A stretch of DNA of 64,000 nt from Acidimicrobiales bacterium (lineage in GTDB: Bacteria > Actinomycetota > Acidimicrobiia > Acidimicrobiales > JADJXE01), in contig JADJXE010000001.1 in the NCBI GenBank assembly GCA_016716005.1, positions 2,121,001-2,185,000 on the forward strand. The letters are read 5' to 3'. Shown here one piece after another: positions 23,980 to 34,377 of the stretch. A program made the position numbers and the translations under genes. Position 1 is the first letter of the stretch, and each line of letters starts with the position of its first letter. A model generated the notes under the pieces. That model saw nothing but the letters and a program-made list of their open reading frames with translations. It did not search any database and was not told the origin of the DNA.

Positions 23980-24264
23980 ATGCGTAAACGTCCTTCTCCC
24001 ACGTCCGCCGACCGACCGACGCGCCAGGGGGTGGTACCGCTCTCCGAGCTCGCCGTGGGCGACCGCGCCGTGGTGCGGTCGGTCGGAGCCGGCCCCGCCG
24101 GACTCGGCAAGCGCCTCGAGGACCTCGGCTTCCTGGCCGGTACGGAGGTCCGGGTGGAGCGTCGGGCACCTCTCGGCGACCCGGTGGTGTACGAGCTGCG
24201 CGGCGTGCGGTTGGCCGTCCGCCGTGCCGACGTTGCCCTGGTGCAGGTGGAGGTACTCGCGTGA
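23980..24264 (+). CDS. feoA: Ferrous iron transport protein A
   Basis: 94 aa from ATG 23980; ATG 23968, 12 bases upstream and in frame, is an alternative that would overlap the promoter. The SH3-like FeoA fold is evident from VVPLSELAVGDRAVVRSVG, RLEDLGFLAGTEVRVERRAP and YELRGVRLAVRRADVALV. FeoA is a small cytosolic partner required for FeoB activity. Its stop overlaps the feoB GTG start. The start has no ribosome site and may be leaderless. Confidence 0.9.
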   Translation: MRKRPSPTSADRPTRQGVVPLSELAVGDRAVVRSVGAGPAGLGKRLEDLGFLAGTEVRVERRAPLGDPVVYELRGVRLAVRRADVALVQVEVLA

Positions 24265-26159
24265 CGCACGAGCAGCACCACGGTGGCGGAGGCGCCCCCC
24301 ACCTCACCGCCGACCTCGAGATCGCCCTCGTCGGCAGCCCCAACGCCGGCAAGACCACCCTGTTCAACAGCCTCACCGGCCTGCGCTTCAAGACGGCCAA
24401 CTACCCGGGCGTCACCGTCAGCCGGGGTGAGGGGTTCATCCACGTCGACGGCCGCGAGATCGTGCTGGTGGACCTCCCCGGCACGTTCGGCCTCTCCGCC
24501 ATCAGCCCTGACGAGCAGGTGGTGGTCGACGCCCTCGGCGGTGGGCTGGGTCGGCGACCCGACGGGCTGGTGGTGGCGGTCGACGCCACGGCGCTCGAAC
24601 GATCGCTGCTGTTCGTGGCCGAGCTGCTGCAGCTCGACGTGCCCACCGCCATCGCCCTCACCATGGTGGACGAGGTCGAGGCTCGCGGCGGCACGGTCGA
24701 CGTCGAACGCCTGTCGGCCGCGCTCGGCGTGCCGGTGATGCCGGTGGTGGGGCATCGGGGCATCGGCGTGGCTGCCCTCCGCACGATGCTGGCCCATCCC
24801 GAGGAGTGGGCCACTCCGGCCCTCCCACCGCCCGCAACCGGCGCCGAGCGGGCCGCCTGGGTCGACTCGGTCGTGCGCTCGGCCACCACGAGGCCCGGAC
24901 CAGACCGTCGTACTCACCGGATCGACGCCGTCGTCCTGCATCCCGTGGCCGGTGTGGCTGTCTTCCTGGCCGTGATGCTCGTGTTCTTCCAGTCGATCTT
25001 CACCTTCGCTGCACCTGCGCTCGACGCGATCGACTCCTCGTTCGGCGCCCTTGCCGACCAGGTCCGCGATCTGGTGCCCGGCACGCTCGGCGAGTTCCTC
25101 GCCGACGGCGTCATCGCCGGTGTGGGCGCCGTGCTGGTGTTCCTCCCGCAGATCATCCTGCTCTTCCTGATCCTCGCCCTCCTCGAGAAGGTCGGCTACC
25201 TGGCGCGAGCGGCGTTCCTGGCCGACCGGCTCCTCAGCCGCTTCGGGCTCGAGGGCCGCAGCATGGTGGCGATGCTCTCGTCGTTCGCCTGCGCCATCCC
25301 CGGCATCCTCGCCACCCGCACGATCCCGAGTGAGCGCCGCCGGTTGGCGACGATGATGGCGGCCCCGCTGATGACGTGCTCGGCCCGCCTGCCGGTGTAC
25401 GTGCTGCTGATCTCGGCGTTCGTCTCCGACCGGACGGTGCTCGGCCCCTTCACCGCACAGGGCCTCACGATGTTCGGGCTCTACGCCCTCGGCGCCGTGT
25501 CCGGCCTCGTCTATGCCGCCGTGCTCAGCCACACCGTTCTGGCCGGCCCTACGGCGCCGTTCGCCATGGAGCTCCCGCCCTACCGCCGGCCCACCCTGCG
25601 CTCGGTGTTGCTCGCCACGTGGGACGGCACCTGGTCGTTCGTGAGGCGGGCCGGCACGGTGATCCTCGTGACGTCGATGGCGCTGTGGGTGCTGCTGAGC
25701 ATCCCGTCCGTCACCCCCCCCGAGGGCCTCACGGAGGCGCAGGCGGCCCAGTACGAGATGGAACAGAGCCTCGCCGGTCGGGTCGGCTCGGCGTTGGAAC
25801 CGGTGTTCGCCCCCCTGGGCTTCGACTGGAGCACCAACGTGGCCATCATCGGGAGCCTTGCCGCACGCGAGGTGTTCGTGAGCACCCTCGCCATCACCAC
25901 GGCGTCCGAGAGCGAGGACGCCCTGCCCGACCGGCTCCAGACGATGGAGGACGCCGACGGGAACCTCGTCTACGACTCCGCCACGGTGGCGGCCATCCTG
26001 GTCTTCTTCGTGTACGCCCTGCAGTGCCTGAGCACCGTGGCGGTGCTGCGGCGGGAGACCAACTCCTGGCGGTGGCCGGTGTTCGCCTTCGGCTCGATGT
26101 TCGCGCTCGCCTACGTGGGCGCCCTGATCGCCCGGACGGTGGTCCTTGCCGTCACCTGA
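24261..26159 (+). CDS. feoB: Ferrous iron transporter B (G-protein permease)
   Basis: 632 aa, a short but complete FeoB. The N-terminal G domain has GSPNAGKTTLFNSLTG (G1), the conserved NYPGVTV (G2), DLPGTFGL (G3) and a G4 position TMVDE where the usual NxxD has M at the first place, a mild departure. The membrane part has eight or more helices with the Gate motifs SSFACAIPGILATRTI and AAREVFVSTL. It imports Fe2+ powered or gated by GTP. The gene is co-translated with feoA and overlapped by the NifU-like gene. No feoC follows. Confidence 0.95.
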   Translation: MTHEQHHGGGGAPHLTADLEIALVGSPNAGKTTLFNSLTGLRFKTANYPGVTVSRGEGFIHVDGREIVLVDLPGTFGLSAISPDEQVVVDALGGGLGRRPDGLVVAVDATALERSLLFVAELLQLDVPTAIALTMVDEVEARGGTVDVERLSAALGVPVMPVVGHRGIGVAALRTMLAHPEEWATPALPPPATGAERAAWVDSVVRSATTRPGPDRRTHRIDAVVLHPVAGVAVFLAVMLVFFQSIFTFAAPALDAIDSSFGALADQVRDLVPGTLGEFLADGVIAGVGAVLVFLPQIILLFLILALLEKVGYLARAAFLADRLLSRFGLEGRSMVAMLSSFACAIPGILATRTIPSERRRLATMMAAPLMTCSARLPVYVLLISAFVSDRTVLGPFTAQGLTMFGLYALGAVSGLVYAAVLSHTVLAGPTAPFAMELPPYRRPTLRSVLLATWDGTWSFVRRAGTVILVTSMALWVLLSIPSVTPPEGLTEAQAAQYEMEQSLAGRVGSALEPVFAPLGFDWSTNVAIIGSLAAREVFVSTLAITTASESEDALPDRLQTMEDADGNLVYDSATVAAILVFFVYALQCLSTVAVLRRETNSWRWPVFAFGSMFALAYVGALIARTVVLAVT

Positions 26160-26742
26160 GGCTTCGCCGCACCCGCTGGTGCACGTGGAGCGCACCGCCG
26201 ACCAGGCGGTGCTCCGCTGGGTGTGCCACGACCACGCCGTGGCGGCCAGCCCGGGCGGCCGGCGCCGGCCCGATCCAGGCTCGCCGATGGGTGCCCTCGT
26301 GGACGCCGGCTCGCTCGCCGAGGTGTGGGTGTCCGCCGGAGCGCTGCACGCACGGTTCGTGGAGGAACGACCTGCGTCGGCAGTGGTGCGGGTCGTACAC
26401 GAGGCCGTGGTCGATGCGCTCGCGACGAACGCGGCCTGGCTCACGGAGGCCACCGGCCCCGTGCCCGGTATCGGCCTGGCCACGGTGCAGGAGACGGTGG
26501 ACAGGGCGGCGGCGGCGGTGTTCGACGCTCACGGCGGCCGGCTCGAGGTGGTCCACCTCGACGACGGCGTCCTGAGGCTGCGGCCGCATGGCTCGTGCCG
26601 GGGGTGCCGCCTGACGGCCGGCACCATCGACTCCCTGGTGGCGCCGGCCGTCCGCCGTGCCCACCCGGACATCCACCGCATCCAACTCGAGGACGCCTCC
26701 TCCAGGCAGCGATCCTGGCTGCCCCGCCCCCGCCGGCGCTGA
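26146..26742 (+). CDS. NifU-like Fe-S cluster protein
   Basis: 198 aa if started at TTG 26146; GTG 26179 is an alternative. The last 90 residues are a NifU C-terminal domain: a helix AAAAVFDAHGGRLEVVHL, then RPHGSCRGCRLTAGTID, where the CxxC holds a transient [4Fe-4S] cluster. The first 100 residues are a divergent Nfu/HesB-like region without obvious ligands. It probably carries or delivers Fe-S clusters. Its position behind feoAB, overlapping feoB by 14 bp, links iron uptake to cluster supply. Confidence 0.85.
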   Translation: MPSPEASPHPLVHVERTADQAVLRWVCHDHAVAASPGGRRRPDPGSPMGALVDAGSLAEVWVSAGALHARFVEERPASAVVRVVHEAVVDALATNAAWLTEATGPVPGIGLATVQETVDRAAAAVFDAHGGRLEVVHLDDGVLRLRPHGSCRGCRLTAGTIDSLVAPAVRRAHPDIHRIQLEDASSRQRSWLPRPRRR

Positions 26743-26881
26743 TCGTTGGTTCGGGCAGAGCACCCGGACGACGTGGGACCAGGTCCGTGACCAGCTCACC
26801 GTCCGCTTCCCCAGGACCAGGGGGCTGATGGGCACCGCCGAGGTCGAAGTGCTCGCCCTCACCGCTTCCCGCGATCGCACG

Positions 26882-26898
26882 GGACCAGGATCTGGTCC
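26882..26898. repeat. Short perfect inverted repeat in the nifU-gpgS gap
   Basis: GGACCAG-GAT-CTGGTCC, seven base pairs with a three-base loop, lies between convergent genes. It may be a weak terminator. The rest of the 259-bp gap (26743-27001) shows no gene that I can support. Confidence 0.4.
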
Positions 26899-27001
26899 AG
26901 CAACCCGATGCTGAACCCATCGTGGGACCCGACGCCGGCGGCTGGAGATCCCCTCGAATCCCCGCCACGCAGCGGGGCACCGCGTGCGGTGCGAGGAGCG
27001 A

Positions 27002-28141
27002 TCAGGCGGGGAGGCGCTCGCCCGCAGCCGGCACCAGCCCCGCGGCGCGCAGCGAGCCGAGGGGCGGCCACTCGGCCCCGGCCACGTCGACCGGGGCGTG
27101 GCCCGGCCGGTGCAGGACGGTCCCCGCCAGCCGGTGCGGTCCGGGGCGCGAGCGCTCGAGCGCGGTGCGCAGCACCGCCGCGGCCATCGGCCCCAACTCG
27201 GCCAGCGGCCGGTTCCGGTGGGTGCGCACACCCAGGTCGACCTGGGCGATGGCGCCGGTGCCCACGAGAGCGGCCACGTCGATCAGCAGGCCGAGCTCGA
27301 CCCCGTAGTCGCCCACGAAGGAGACACGCTCGAGGACGTCGCGACGCCCCGCGTACTCGCCACCCAGGGGTTGGACGATGCCGGCCAGGTGGGGGAAGAG
27401 CAGCGAGAGGGCCGGCCTGGCCACCAGCTCGGTCACGCGGCCGCCCTCACCGCGGTGGCCGTGGAGGGGGCGCTCGTAGAACCCCTTGACCAGGGCGATC
27501 TCGGGCTGCAGCAGCAGGGGGCCGACCAACCCGGCGACGAATCGGGGGTCGAAGTCGACGACGTCGGCGTCGCACCAAACCACCAGCTCGGCATCGGTGA
27601 CGACGAGCGACTTCCACAGCGCCGCCCCCTTGCCCGGAGTCCCCGCGAGCTCGGGGAGCACCTCGGCGGTGTGGACCACCCTCGCCCCGGCGGCGGCGGC
27701 GAGCGTGGCGGTGCCGTCGGTGGAGCGGTCGTCCATGACGACCAGGTCGTCGACGAGGGGCAGGGCGTCGACGAGCTCGTGCCGGATGGCGGACACGATG
27801 GCGCCCACGGTCGCGGCCTCGTTGTGGGCCGGGAGGCACACGGCCACCCGCCGCCCCCGCTTGGCGGCCACCAGGCGGGCGGGTTCGAGGTCGTCGCGGT
27901 GGAAGACCCGAGCAGGCTGGGTGGCCGCCGACCGCAGCGGAGCAGCGTCGTGGCCCGCCGCCAGGGCGACCACGCCGGCCAGCTCCACCTCGACCGGCTC
28001 GTCGGCCACGCGGGCCAGGGCGGCCATGGCCGCGCCCAGCAGGTCGGCGTCGACGGGGCCGTCGACGGCGAGCACCAGCCCGTTGCCGTCGCCCCGCACC
28101 GTCAGGCCGGCCGGCCGGTCCTCTCTCGTGGACACGTCCAC
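27002..28141 (-). CDS. gpgS: Glucosyl-3-phosphoglycerate synthase with an extra N-terminal domain
   Basis: 379 aa from GTG 28141, which has GGAGGT five bases upstream. Residues from about 95 onward match the GT81 enzyme that transfers glucose to 3-phosphoglycerate, the first step of glucosylglycerate/methylglucose lipopolysaccharide synthesis. Visible are AVCLPAHNEAATVGAIV, VVMDDRSTDGT, GKGAALWKSL, the metal-binding VVWCDADVVD and PLGGEYAGRRDVLERV. The first 75 residues (LTVRGDGNGLVLAVDGPVDA and on) are not part of known GpgS enzymes and read like a STAS-type anti-sigma-antagonist fold. The combination is uncommon. Confidence 0.9.
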   Translation of the reverse strand: MDVSTREDRPAGLTVRGDGNGLVLAVDGPVDADLLGAAMAALARVADEPVEVELAGVVALAAGHDAAPLRSAATQPARVFHRDDLEPARLVAAKRGRRVAVCLPAHNEAATVGAIVSAIRHELVDALPLVDDLVVMDDRSTDGTATLAAAAGARVVHTAEVLPELAGTPGKGAALWKSLVVTDAELVVWCDADVVDFDPRFVAGLVGPLLLQPEIALVKGFYERPLHGHRGEGGRVTELVARPALSLLFPHLAGIVQPLGGEYAGRRDVLERVSFVGDYGVELGLLIDVAALVGTGAIAQVDLGVRTHRNRPLAELGPMAAAVLRTALERSRPGPHRLAGTVLHRPGHAPVDVAGAEWPPLGSLRAAGLVPAAGERLPA

Positions 28142-28281
28142 GTCCCACCTCCAGGGTCGTCGGCGTGGGAGGGCGAGCCTGCCAGCGCAACGTGACGGCT
28201 GGATCACGCGTCGGTCGCGGCCGTGTCGCGAATCGTGGCCCGATCCGGTCGGGGAGCCCGAGTGCGGGATGATGACCGGTC

Positions 28282-28971
28282 ATGGTGACCCGCCTGCTGC
28301 TCGTCGAGGACGACGACGACATCCGGCTGGTGCTCCGGCTCGCCCTCGAGGACGAGGGCTACGACGTGGTCGAGGCGATCAGCGGGGAGGAGGGGCTCGA
28401 GCGCTTCGCGGCCGAGCCCGTCGACCTGGCGCTGGTCGACCTGCGCCTTCCGGGCATGCACGGCTTCGAGGTGTGCCGCCAGCTTCGGCAGCACTCCACG
28501 GTCCCGATCATCATCATCACCGCCCAGACCGACAGCCACGACGTGGTCGCCGGGCTGGAGGCGGGGGCCGACGACTACGTCACCAAGCCGCTGGTCCCGA
28601 AGGAGCTGGCAGCGCGCATCCGGGCCCTGCTGCGGCGGGCGAGCCTCCCGGCAGCGCCGTCGTCGGAGCCGGAGGCCTTCGTGTTCGGTGACCTCGAGGT
28701 GCGGCCGGGGGCCGGCGAGGTCCGGCGCGCCGGCGAGCTGGTCGAGCTCACCAAGACCGAGTTCCGCCTCCTCTGCGAGTTCGTGGCGAACCCCGGCCAG
28801 GTGCTGAGCCGCGACGTGCTGCTCGAGCGGGTGTGGGGCTACGACTACCTGGGTGACAGCCGCCTCGTCGACACGCACCTGCACCGCCTCCGGCTGAAGG
28901 TCGAGGACGACCCGTCCGAGCCCCGCCACCTGCTCACCGCCAGGGGTCTCGGCTACAAGTTCGTGCCATGA
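28282..28971 (+). CDS. OmpR-family response regulator (MtrA-like)
   Basis: 229 aa. The receiver domain (residues 4-115) has the acidic pocket VEDDDD, phospho-acceptor VDLRLPG (D53 region), the switch ITAQ and the lysine in YVTKPL. The PhoB/OmpR winged helix occupies about 135-229 with TKTEFRLLCEF and DTHLHRLRLKVE. It is the DNA-binding partner of the histidine kinase that overlaps its stop. Order and content match the actinobacterial MtrA-MtrB-LpqB system controlling cell-wall and division genes. I do not assign the gene name because similar pairs are numerous. Confidence 0.93.
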   Translation: MVTRLLLVEDDDDIRLVLRLALEDEGYDVVEAISGEEGLERFAAEPVDLALVDLRLPGMHGFEVCRQLRQHSTVPIIIITAQTDSHDVVAGLEAGADDYVTKPLVPKELAARIRALLRRASLPAAPSSEPEAFVFGDLEVRPGAGEVRRAGELVELTKTEFRLLCEFVANPGQVLSRDVLLERVWGYDYLGDSRLVDTHLHRLRLKVEDDPSEPRHLLTARGLGYKFVP

Positions 28972-30365
28972 CCGGGGCGGAGGCGGGGGCGGCCCGGCCC
29001 GTTCCTCGCCGGCGGCTGCGGCTGCGGCTGCGGGCCACGGTGGCCTTCGCCATCGGTGCGCTGGCGGTGTCGCTGGCGCTGTCGGGGCTGACCTACGGGC
29101 TGGTCCGCCGCTACCTGCTGGAGCAGCGCGAGTCCACCGCGACGACGCAGGTGTACCTGAACGCGCGCCTGGTGCGGAGCTCCCTCCTGGCGGGCGATAC
29201 CGACGTGCCGGCGCTGCTGGCGTCGCTGGCCACGACGCTCGGCTCGCAGCCGGTGCTCGAGCTCGACGGCGACTGGTTCGCCCGGGTCGTGAACGTCGGG
29301 CGCGACGATCTCCCCGGCCCGTTGCGGGCGACGGTGCTGGACGGCGGCGCGAGCCGCCAGCGCTTCGCGGCCGGCGGGGTGCCGTATCTCGCGGTGGGGG
29401 TGGCCCTGCCCGACGCCGACGCCGCCTACTTCGAGGCCTTCCCGCTCACCGAGCTGGAGCGCACGCTCGACACGCTGCGGGCCGCCCTGCTGGTGGCCGC
29501 GACGATCACGACCGTCGCCGGCGCTGCGCTCGGCTGGTACGCCAGCCGCCGGGTCCTCCGGCCGCTGCGCGACGTGGCCGACACGGCCGCGCTGATCGCG
29601 GAGGGCGACCTGTCGGCCCGCATCGACGAGCACGGCGACGCCGACCTCGATCCGCTGGTGCGGTCGTTCAACGACATGGCGTCGACGCTGGAGGGGCGCC
29701 TCGAGCGCGACGCCCGCTTCGCGTCCGACGTGAGCCACGAGCTGCGGTCTCCGCTCACGGCCATGCGGGCCGCGGTCGAGGTCGTCGACGCCCGCCGCGA
29801 CGAGCTGCCCGAGCGGGTGCGGGTTGCCGTGGCCGTGCTGCGGGGGCAGGTGCGGCGCTTCGAGCGGATGGTGCTCGACCTCCTCGAGATCTCCCGGATC
29901 GACGCCGGGGTGGTGCCCGTCGACCTCCGCCCCCGGAACGTGGCCGGCTTCGTTCGACGGGTGGCGCGCGGCCTGTTGCCCGACGGGCCACCGGTCGAGG
30001 TGAGCCCGGCCGCCGCCGAGGCGCTGGCCCTCGTCGACGAGCGGCGCTTCGAGCGGGTGCTCGCGAACCTGGTGGAGAACGCCCAGAAGCACGGCGGCGG
30101 CGTGACGCGCGTGGCGGTCGACGCCGGCGACGGTCGGGTGCGCGTGCTGGTCGAGGACCACGGGCCGGGCGTGCCCGCCGAGGAGCGGTCGCGGATCTTC
30201 GAGCGCTACGCCCGGGGGGACGCGGCCCGCCACCAGGTCGGCACCGGGCTCGGCCTGGCTTTGGCGGCCGAGCACGTGCGGCTGCACTGGGGCAGGGTTT
30301 GGGTCGAGGACGCGCCCGACGGGGGCGCGCGCTTCGTGGTCGAGCTGCCGAAGGCGGTGTCGTGA
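28968..30365 (+). CDS. Sensor histidine kinase (MtrB-like)
   Basis: 465 aa. A first membrane helix (about residues 22-45) and a second near 170-192 flank a 120-residue extracytoplasmic sensor domain. HAMP follows (RRVLRPLRDVADTAALIAEG), then HisKA with the phospho-acceptor histidine in SDVSHELRSPLTAM. The ATPase domain has NLVENAQKHGG (N box), VEDHGPGVP (G1) and GTGLGLALA (G2). It phosphorylates the response regulator encoded directly upstream (ATGA overlap). Its stop overlaps the GTG of the lipoprotein gene, so the three are one translational unit. Confidence 0.94.
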   Translation: MTGAEAGAARPVPRRRLRLRLRATVAFAIGALAVSLALSGLTYGLVRRYLLEQRESTATTQVYLNARLVRSSLLAGDTDVPALLASLATTLGSQPVLELDGDWFARVVNVGRDDLPGPLRATVLDGGASRQRFAAGGVPYLAVGVALPDADAAYFEAFPLTELERTLDTLRAALLVAATITTVAGAALGWYASRRVLRPLRDVADTAALIAEGDLSARIDEHGDADLDPLVRSFNDMASTLEGRLERDARFASDVSHELRSPLTAMRAAVEVVDARRDELPERVRVAVAVLRGQVRRFERMVLDLLEISRIDAGVVPVDLRPRNVAGFVRRVARGLLPDGPPVEVSPAAAEALALVDERRFERVLANLVENAQKHGGGVTRVAVDAGDGRVRVLVEDHGPGVPAEERSRIFERYARGDAARHQVGTGLGLALAAEHVRLHWGRVWVEDAPDGGARFVVELPKAVS

Positions 30366-31039
30366 CCGGCCGGGCCCGGCGCCGGGTCGCGGGGATGGGC
30401 CTCGCCCTCCTGGGGGTGGTGGCGGTGGCCGGGTGCGGGGTCACGACCGAGGGCGACGACCGCCCGCTCGACGCCACCGACGTGCCGGCCGGGCTGCTCG
30501 ACACCCCGCCGTCGCCGAGCACCACCGCCGCCGGCCCAGCGCCGACGGCGCTGGTGCCGGTGCCCACGTACGGGTTCGAGCTCTACCTGGTGCTCGACGA
30601 CCGCCTCGTGCCCGTTCGCCGGCAGCTGAGCGGCCCCCCCGACCTCGACGACGTGCTCGAGCTGGTCGCCGCCGGTCCCCGCCCCGCGGAGCAGGACCAG
30701 GGCTACCGGTCGGTGCTGGGCGACCCGGTGGTCGTCACCGGGACGCCGCCGGTGGGGGGCCAGGTGACGATCGACGTGGGCGACGCCTTCACCAGCCTGT
30801 CGGGCGCCGACCAGCTGCTCGCCCTGGCCCAGGTCGTGTACTCGGTGACCAGCCTCCCGGGTGTGGGGCGGGTGGCCTTCACCAGCGGCGGCGCGCCCAT
30901 CGACGTGCCCCGAGCCGACGGCCTGCTGGTGGCCGGCTCGGTGTCGCGCGACGACTACGCCGCGCTGGTGGCGCCGTCGTCCGCGGTGCCGACCACGGCG
31001 CCGGCCGACGCGACGCTCCCGGTGGTGCCGCCCGGCTGA
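30362..31039 (+). CDS. GerMN-domain lipoprotein (short LpqB-like)
   Basis: 225 aa from GTG 30362, overlapping the kinase stop. The lipobox AVAGC anchors it outside the membrane. A GerMN domain follows (YGFELYLVLDDRLVPVRRQL and GQVTIDVGDAFTSLSGADQLLALAQVVYSV, each only partly quoted). In mycobacteria the mtrA-mtrB operon ends with lpqB, a much longer lipoprotein with a GerMN domain and a beta-propeller that tunes MtrB. Here only the GerMN part exists. The role as a kinase accessory is inferred from that synteny. The C-terminus is Pro/Thr-rich. Confidence 0.82.
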   Translation: MTGRARRRVAGMGLALLGVVAVAGCGVTTEGDDRPLDATDVPAGLLDTPPSPSTTAAGPAPTALVPVPTYGFELYLVLDDRLVPVRRQLSGPPDLDDVLELVAAGPRPAEQDQGYRSVLGDPVVVTGTPPVGGQVTIDVGDAFTSLSGADQLLALAQVVYSVTSLPGVGRVAFTSGGAPIDVPRADGLLVAGSVSRDDYAALVAPSSAVPTTAPADATLPVVPPG

Positions 31040-31058
31040 GCCGACCGGCGCGCGGGGC

Positions 31059-31832
31059 TCAGCCGGCCTGGCGGGCCACCGCGTCGGCCGCCGCGGCCGC
31101 CGCCGCGGGGTCACCGAGGTAGCGCCCGAGCAGCGGGTGCTCGTCGACGGGGCCGGGGGGGACGGGCCGGAGGTCGTCGTCGAGCTCGTAGCGCAGGGGG
31201 ATCCCGGTGGGGATGTTGACCTCGGGGATGACGTCGTCGGGGATGTCGGCGAGGTGCTTGACGAGGGCGCGGAGGCTGTTGCCGTGGGCCGCCACCAGCA
31301 CGGTGAGGCCGGCCCGCAGGTCGGGGACGATGGCGTCGTACCAGTACGGGAGCATCCGGGCCACGACGTCCTTCAGGCACTCGGTCGCCGGCAGCACGTC
31401 GGGGGCCAGGCGCCGGTACCGCCGGTCGTGGCGGGGGTGGCGCTCGTCGCCGGGGTCGAGCGCCGGGGGCGGCACGTCGTAGCTGCGGCGCCACACCTTC
31501 ACCTGGTCGGCGCCGAAGCGCGCCGCCGTCTCCTTCTTGTCGAGGCCCTGGAGGCCGCCGTAGTGGCGCTCGTTCAGCCGCCAGGAGCGGCGCACCGGGA
31601 GCCAGAGCTGGCCCAGCTCGGCCAGCGCCAGGTCGGCGGTGCGCACCGCCCGGGTGAGGACCGAGGTGTGGGCCACGTCGAACCACAGCCCCTCGTCAGC
31701 CAGCATCCGGCCCGAGGCCGCGGCCTCCTCGACGCCCCTCTCGGACAGGTCGACGTCGTGCCAGCCGGTGAAGAGGTTCTCGCGGTTCCACACGCTCTCG
31801 CCGTGGCGGAGCAGCACGAGGGTGGTGGTCAT
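31059..31832 (-). CDS. gpmA: 2,3-bisphosphoglycerate-dependent phosphoglycerate mutase
   Basis: 257 aa. It interconverts 3- and 2-phosphoglycerate in glycolysis. LLRHGESVWNRENLFTGWHD carries the phosphohistidine loop. NERHYGGLQGLDKKETAARFG is diagnostic of the dPGM family, and VAAHGNSLRAL holds the second catalytic histidine. The frame is open further upstream, but ATG 31832 is the correct start by homology. It sits 7 bases after TACGGT on the minus strand (31845-31840), a leaderless signature. The C-terminal tail is Ala-rich. It is divergent from the heat-shock operon. Confidence 0.95.
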   Translation of the reverse strand: MTTTLVLLRHGESVWNRENLFTGWHDVDLSERGVEEAAASGRMLADEGLWFDVAHTSVLTRAVRTADLALAELGQLWLPVRRSWRLNERHYGGLQGLDKKETAARFGADQVKVWRRSYDVPPPALDPGDERHPRHDRRYRRLAPDVLPATECLKDVVARMLPYWYDAIVPDLRAGLTVLVAAHGNSLRALVKHLADIPDDVIPEVNIPTGIPLRYELDDDLRPVPPGPVDEHPLLGRYLGDPAAAAAAADAVARQAG

Positions 31833-31878
31833 GGGCGACACCGTACCGGCCCGTGGGAATGGGACGGTAGCCGAGGAG

Positions 31879-31912
31879 GTTGTCAATGAAGCACTCAACT
31901 TCTTAGAGTGGC
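31879..31912 (+). promoter_or_regulatory. dnaK operon promoter with HAIR-like and CIRCE-like operators
   Basis: TTGTCA (31880-31885), an 18-bp spacer and TAGAGT (31904-31909) make a good -35/-10 pair. Inside it, GTTGTCA-N7-ACTCAAC (31879-31899) has the spacing of the HspR-binding HAIR element (CTTGAGT-N7-ACTCAAG), with the right half nearly exact. Overlapping it, GCACTC-N9-GAGTG (31891-31910) matches the core of CIRCE, the HrcA operator. hspR is in the operon itself; no hrcA is in the window. Confidence 0.6.
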
Positions 31913-31962
31913 AGACACGCGAAGGTCTCGACCCCACCCTCACCATCGGAGGCGCACCCACC

Positions 31963-33792
<1,830 letters not shown>

Positions 33793-33796
33793 CGGC

Positions 33797-34369
33797 GTGA
33801 GCGACCGTTCCTCCACCTGGGACGCGTGGCCCGAGGCCGGGCCCGGCATCTCCGAAGACCTCGAGCCGGCGCCCTCCGGGGCGTCGGCCGCCGAGGCCGC
33901 CGAGGCGGCGGTCGAGGTGGGGTTCGCGGAGGCGGCGGTCGAGGCCGACCTGGCCGCCCTCGAGGCCGTGGCGGCCGAGCGCGACGGCTACCGCGAGCTG
34001 GCCCAGCGCGTCCAGGCCGACTTCGAGAACTACCGCAAGCAGGCCCAGCGCCGCCTGACCGACGAGGTCGAGCTGGCCACCGCCCGCGTGGTCGAGCGCC
34101 TCGTGCCGGCCCTCGACGCGTGCGAGGCGGCCATCGGCCACGGCGTCGAGGGCGCCGACGGGATCATGTCGGCGCTGCTGGCGGCCCTGCGCCCCGAGGG
34201 CCTCGAGGCCATGGAGTCCGAGGGGCGCCCCTTCGACCCGTCCGAGCACGAGGCCGTGGTGCACGAGCCGGGCGACGAGGCCGAGCCCGTCGTCGTCGAG
34301 GTGCTCCGCACGGGGTACCGATGGAAGGGCCGGGTCCTGCGCCCGGCCATGGTCAAGGTCAGGGGCTGA
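33797..34369 (+). CDS. grpE: Nucleotide exchange factor GrpE
   Basis: 190 aa from GTG 33797. The long N-terminal acidic/Ala-rich helix is followed by the GrpE core (RVQADFENYRKQAQRRLTDE) and the beta-wing (VLRTGYRWKGRVLRPAMVKV). It releases ADP from DnaK as a homodimer. It lies 4 bp after dnaK, and dnaJ starts 8 bp after its stop. The middle segment is somewhat shorter than in E. coli GrpE, as in other actinobacteria. Confidence 0.96.
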   Translation: MSDRSSTWDAWPEAGPGISEDLEPAPSGASAAEAAEAAVEVGFAEAAVEADLAALEAVAAERDGYRELAQRVQADFENYRKQAQRRLTDEVELATARVVERLVPALDACEAAIGHGVEGADGIMSALLAALRPEGLEAMESEGRPFDPSEHEAVVHEPGDEAEPVVVEVLRTGYRWKGRVLRPAMVKVRG

Positions 34370-34377
34370 GCGACCCG

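Noticed and set aside
26754..26914. Short forward frame after the NifU-like gene (WDQVRDQLTVRF)
   Set aside because: No start signal, no recognisable family and overlap with the NifU frame; treated as non-coding.
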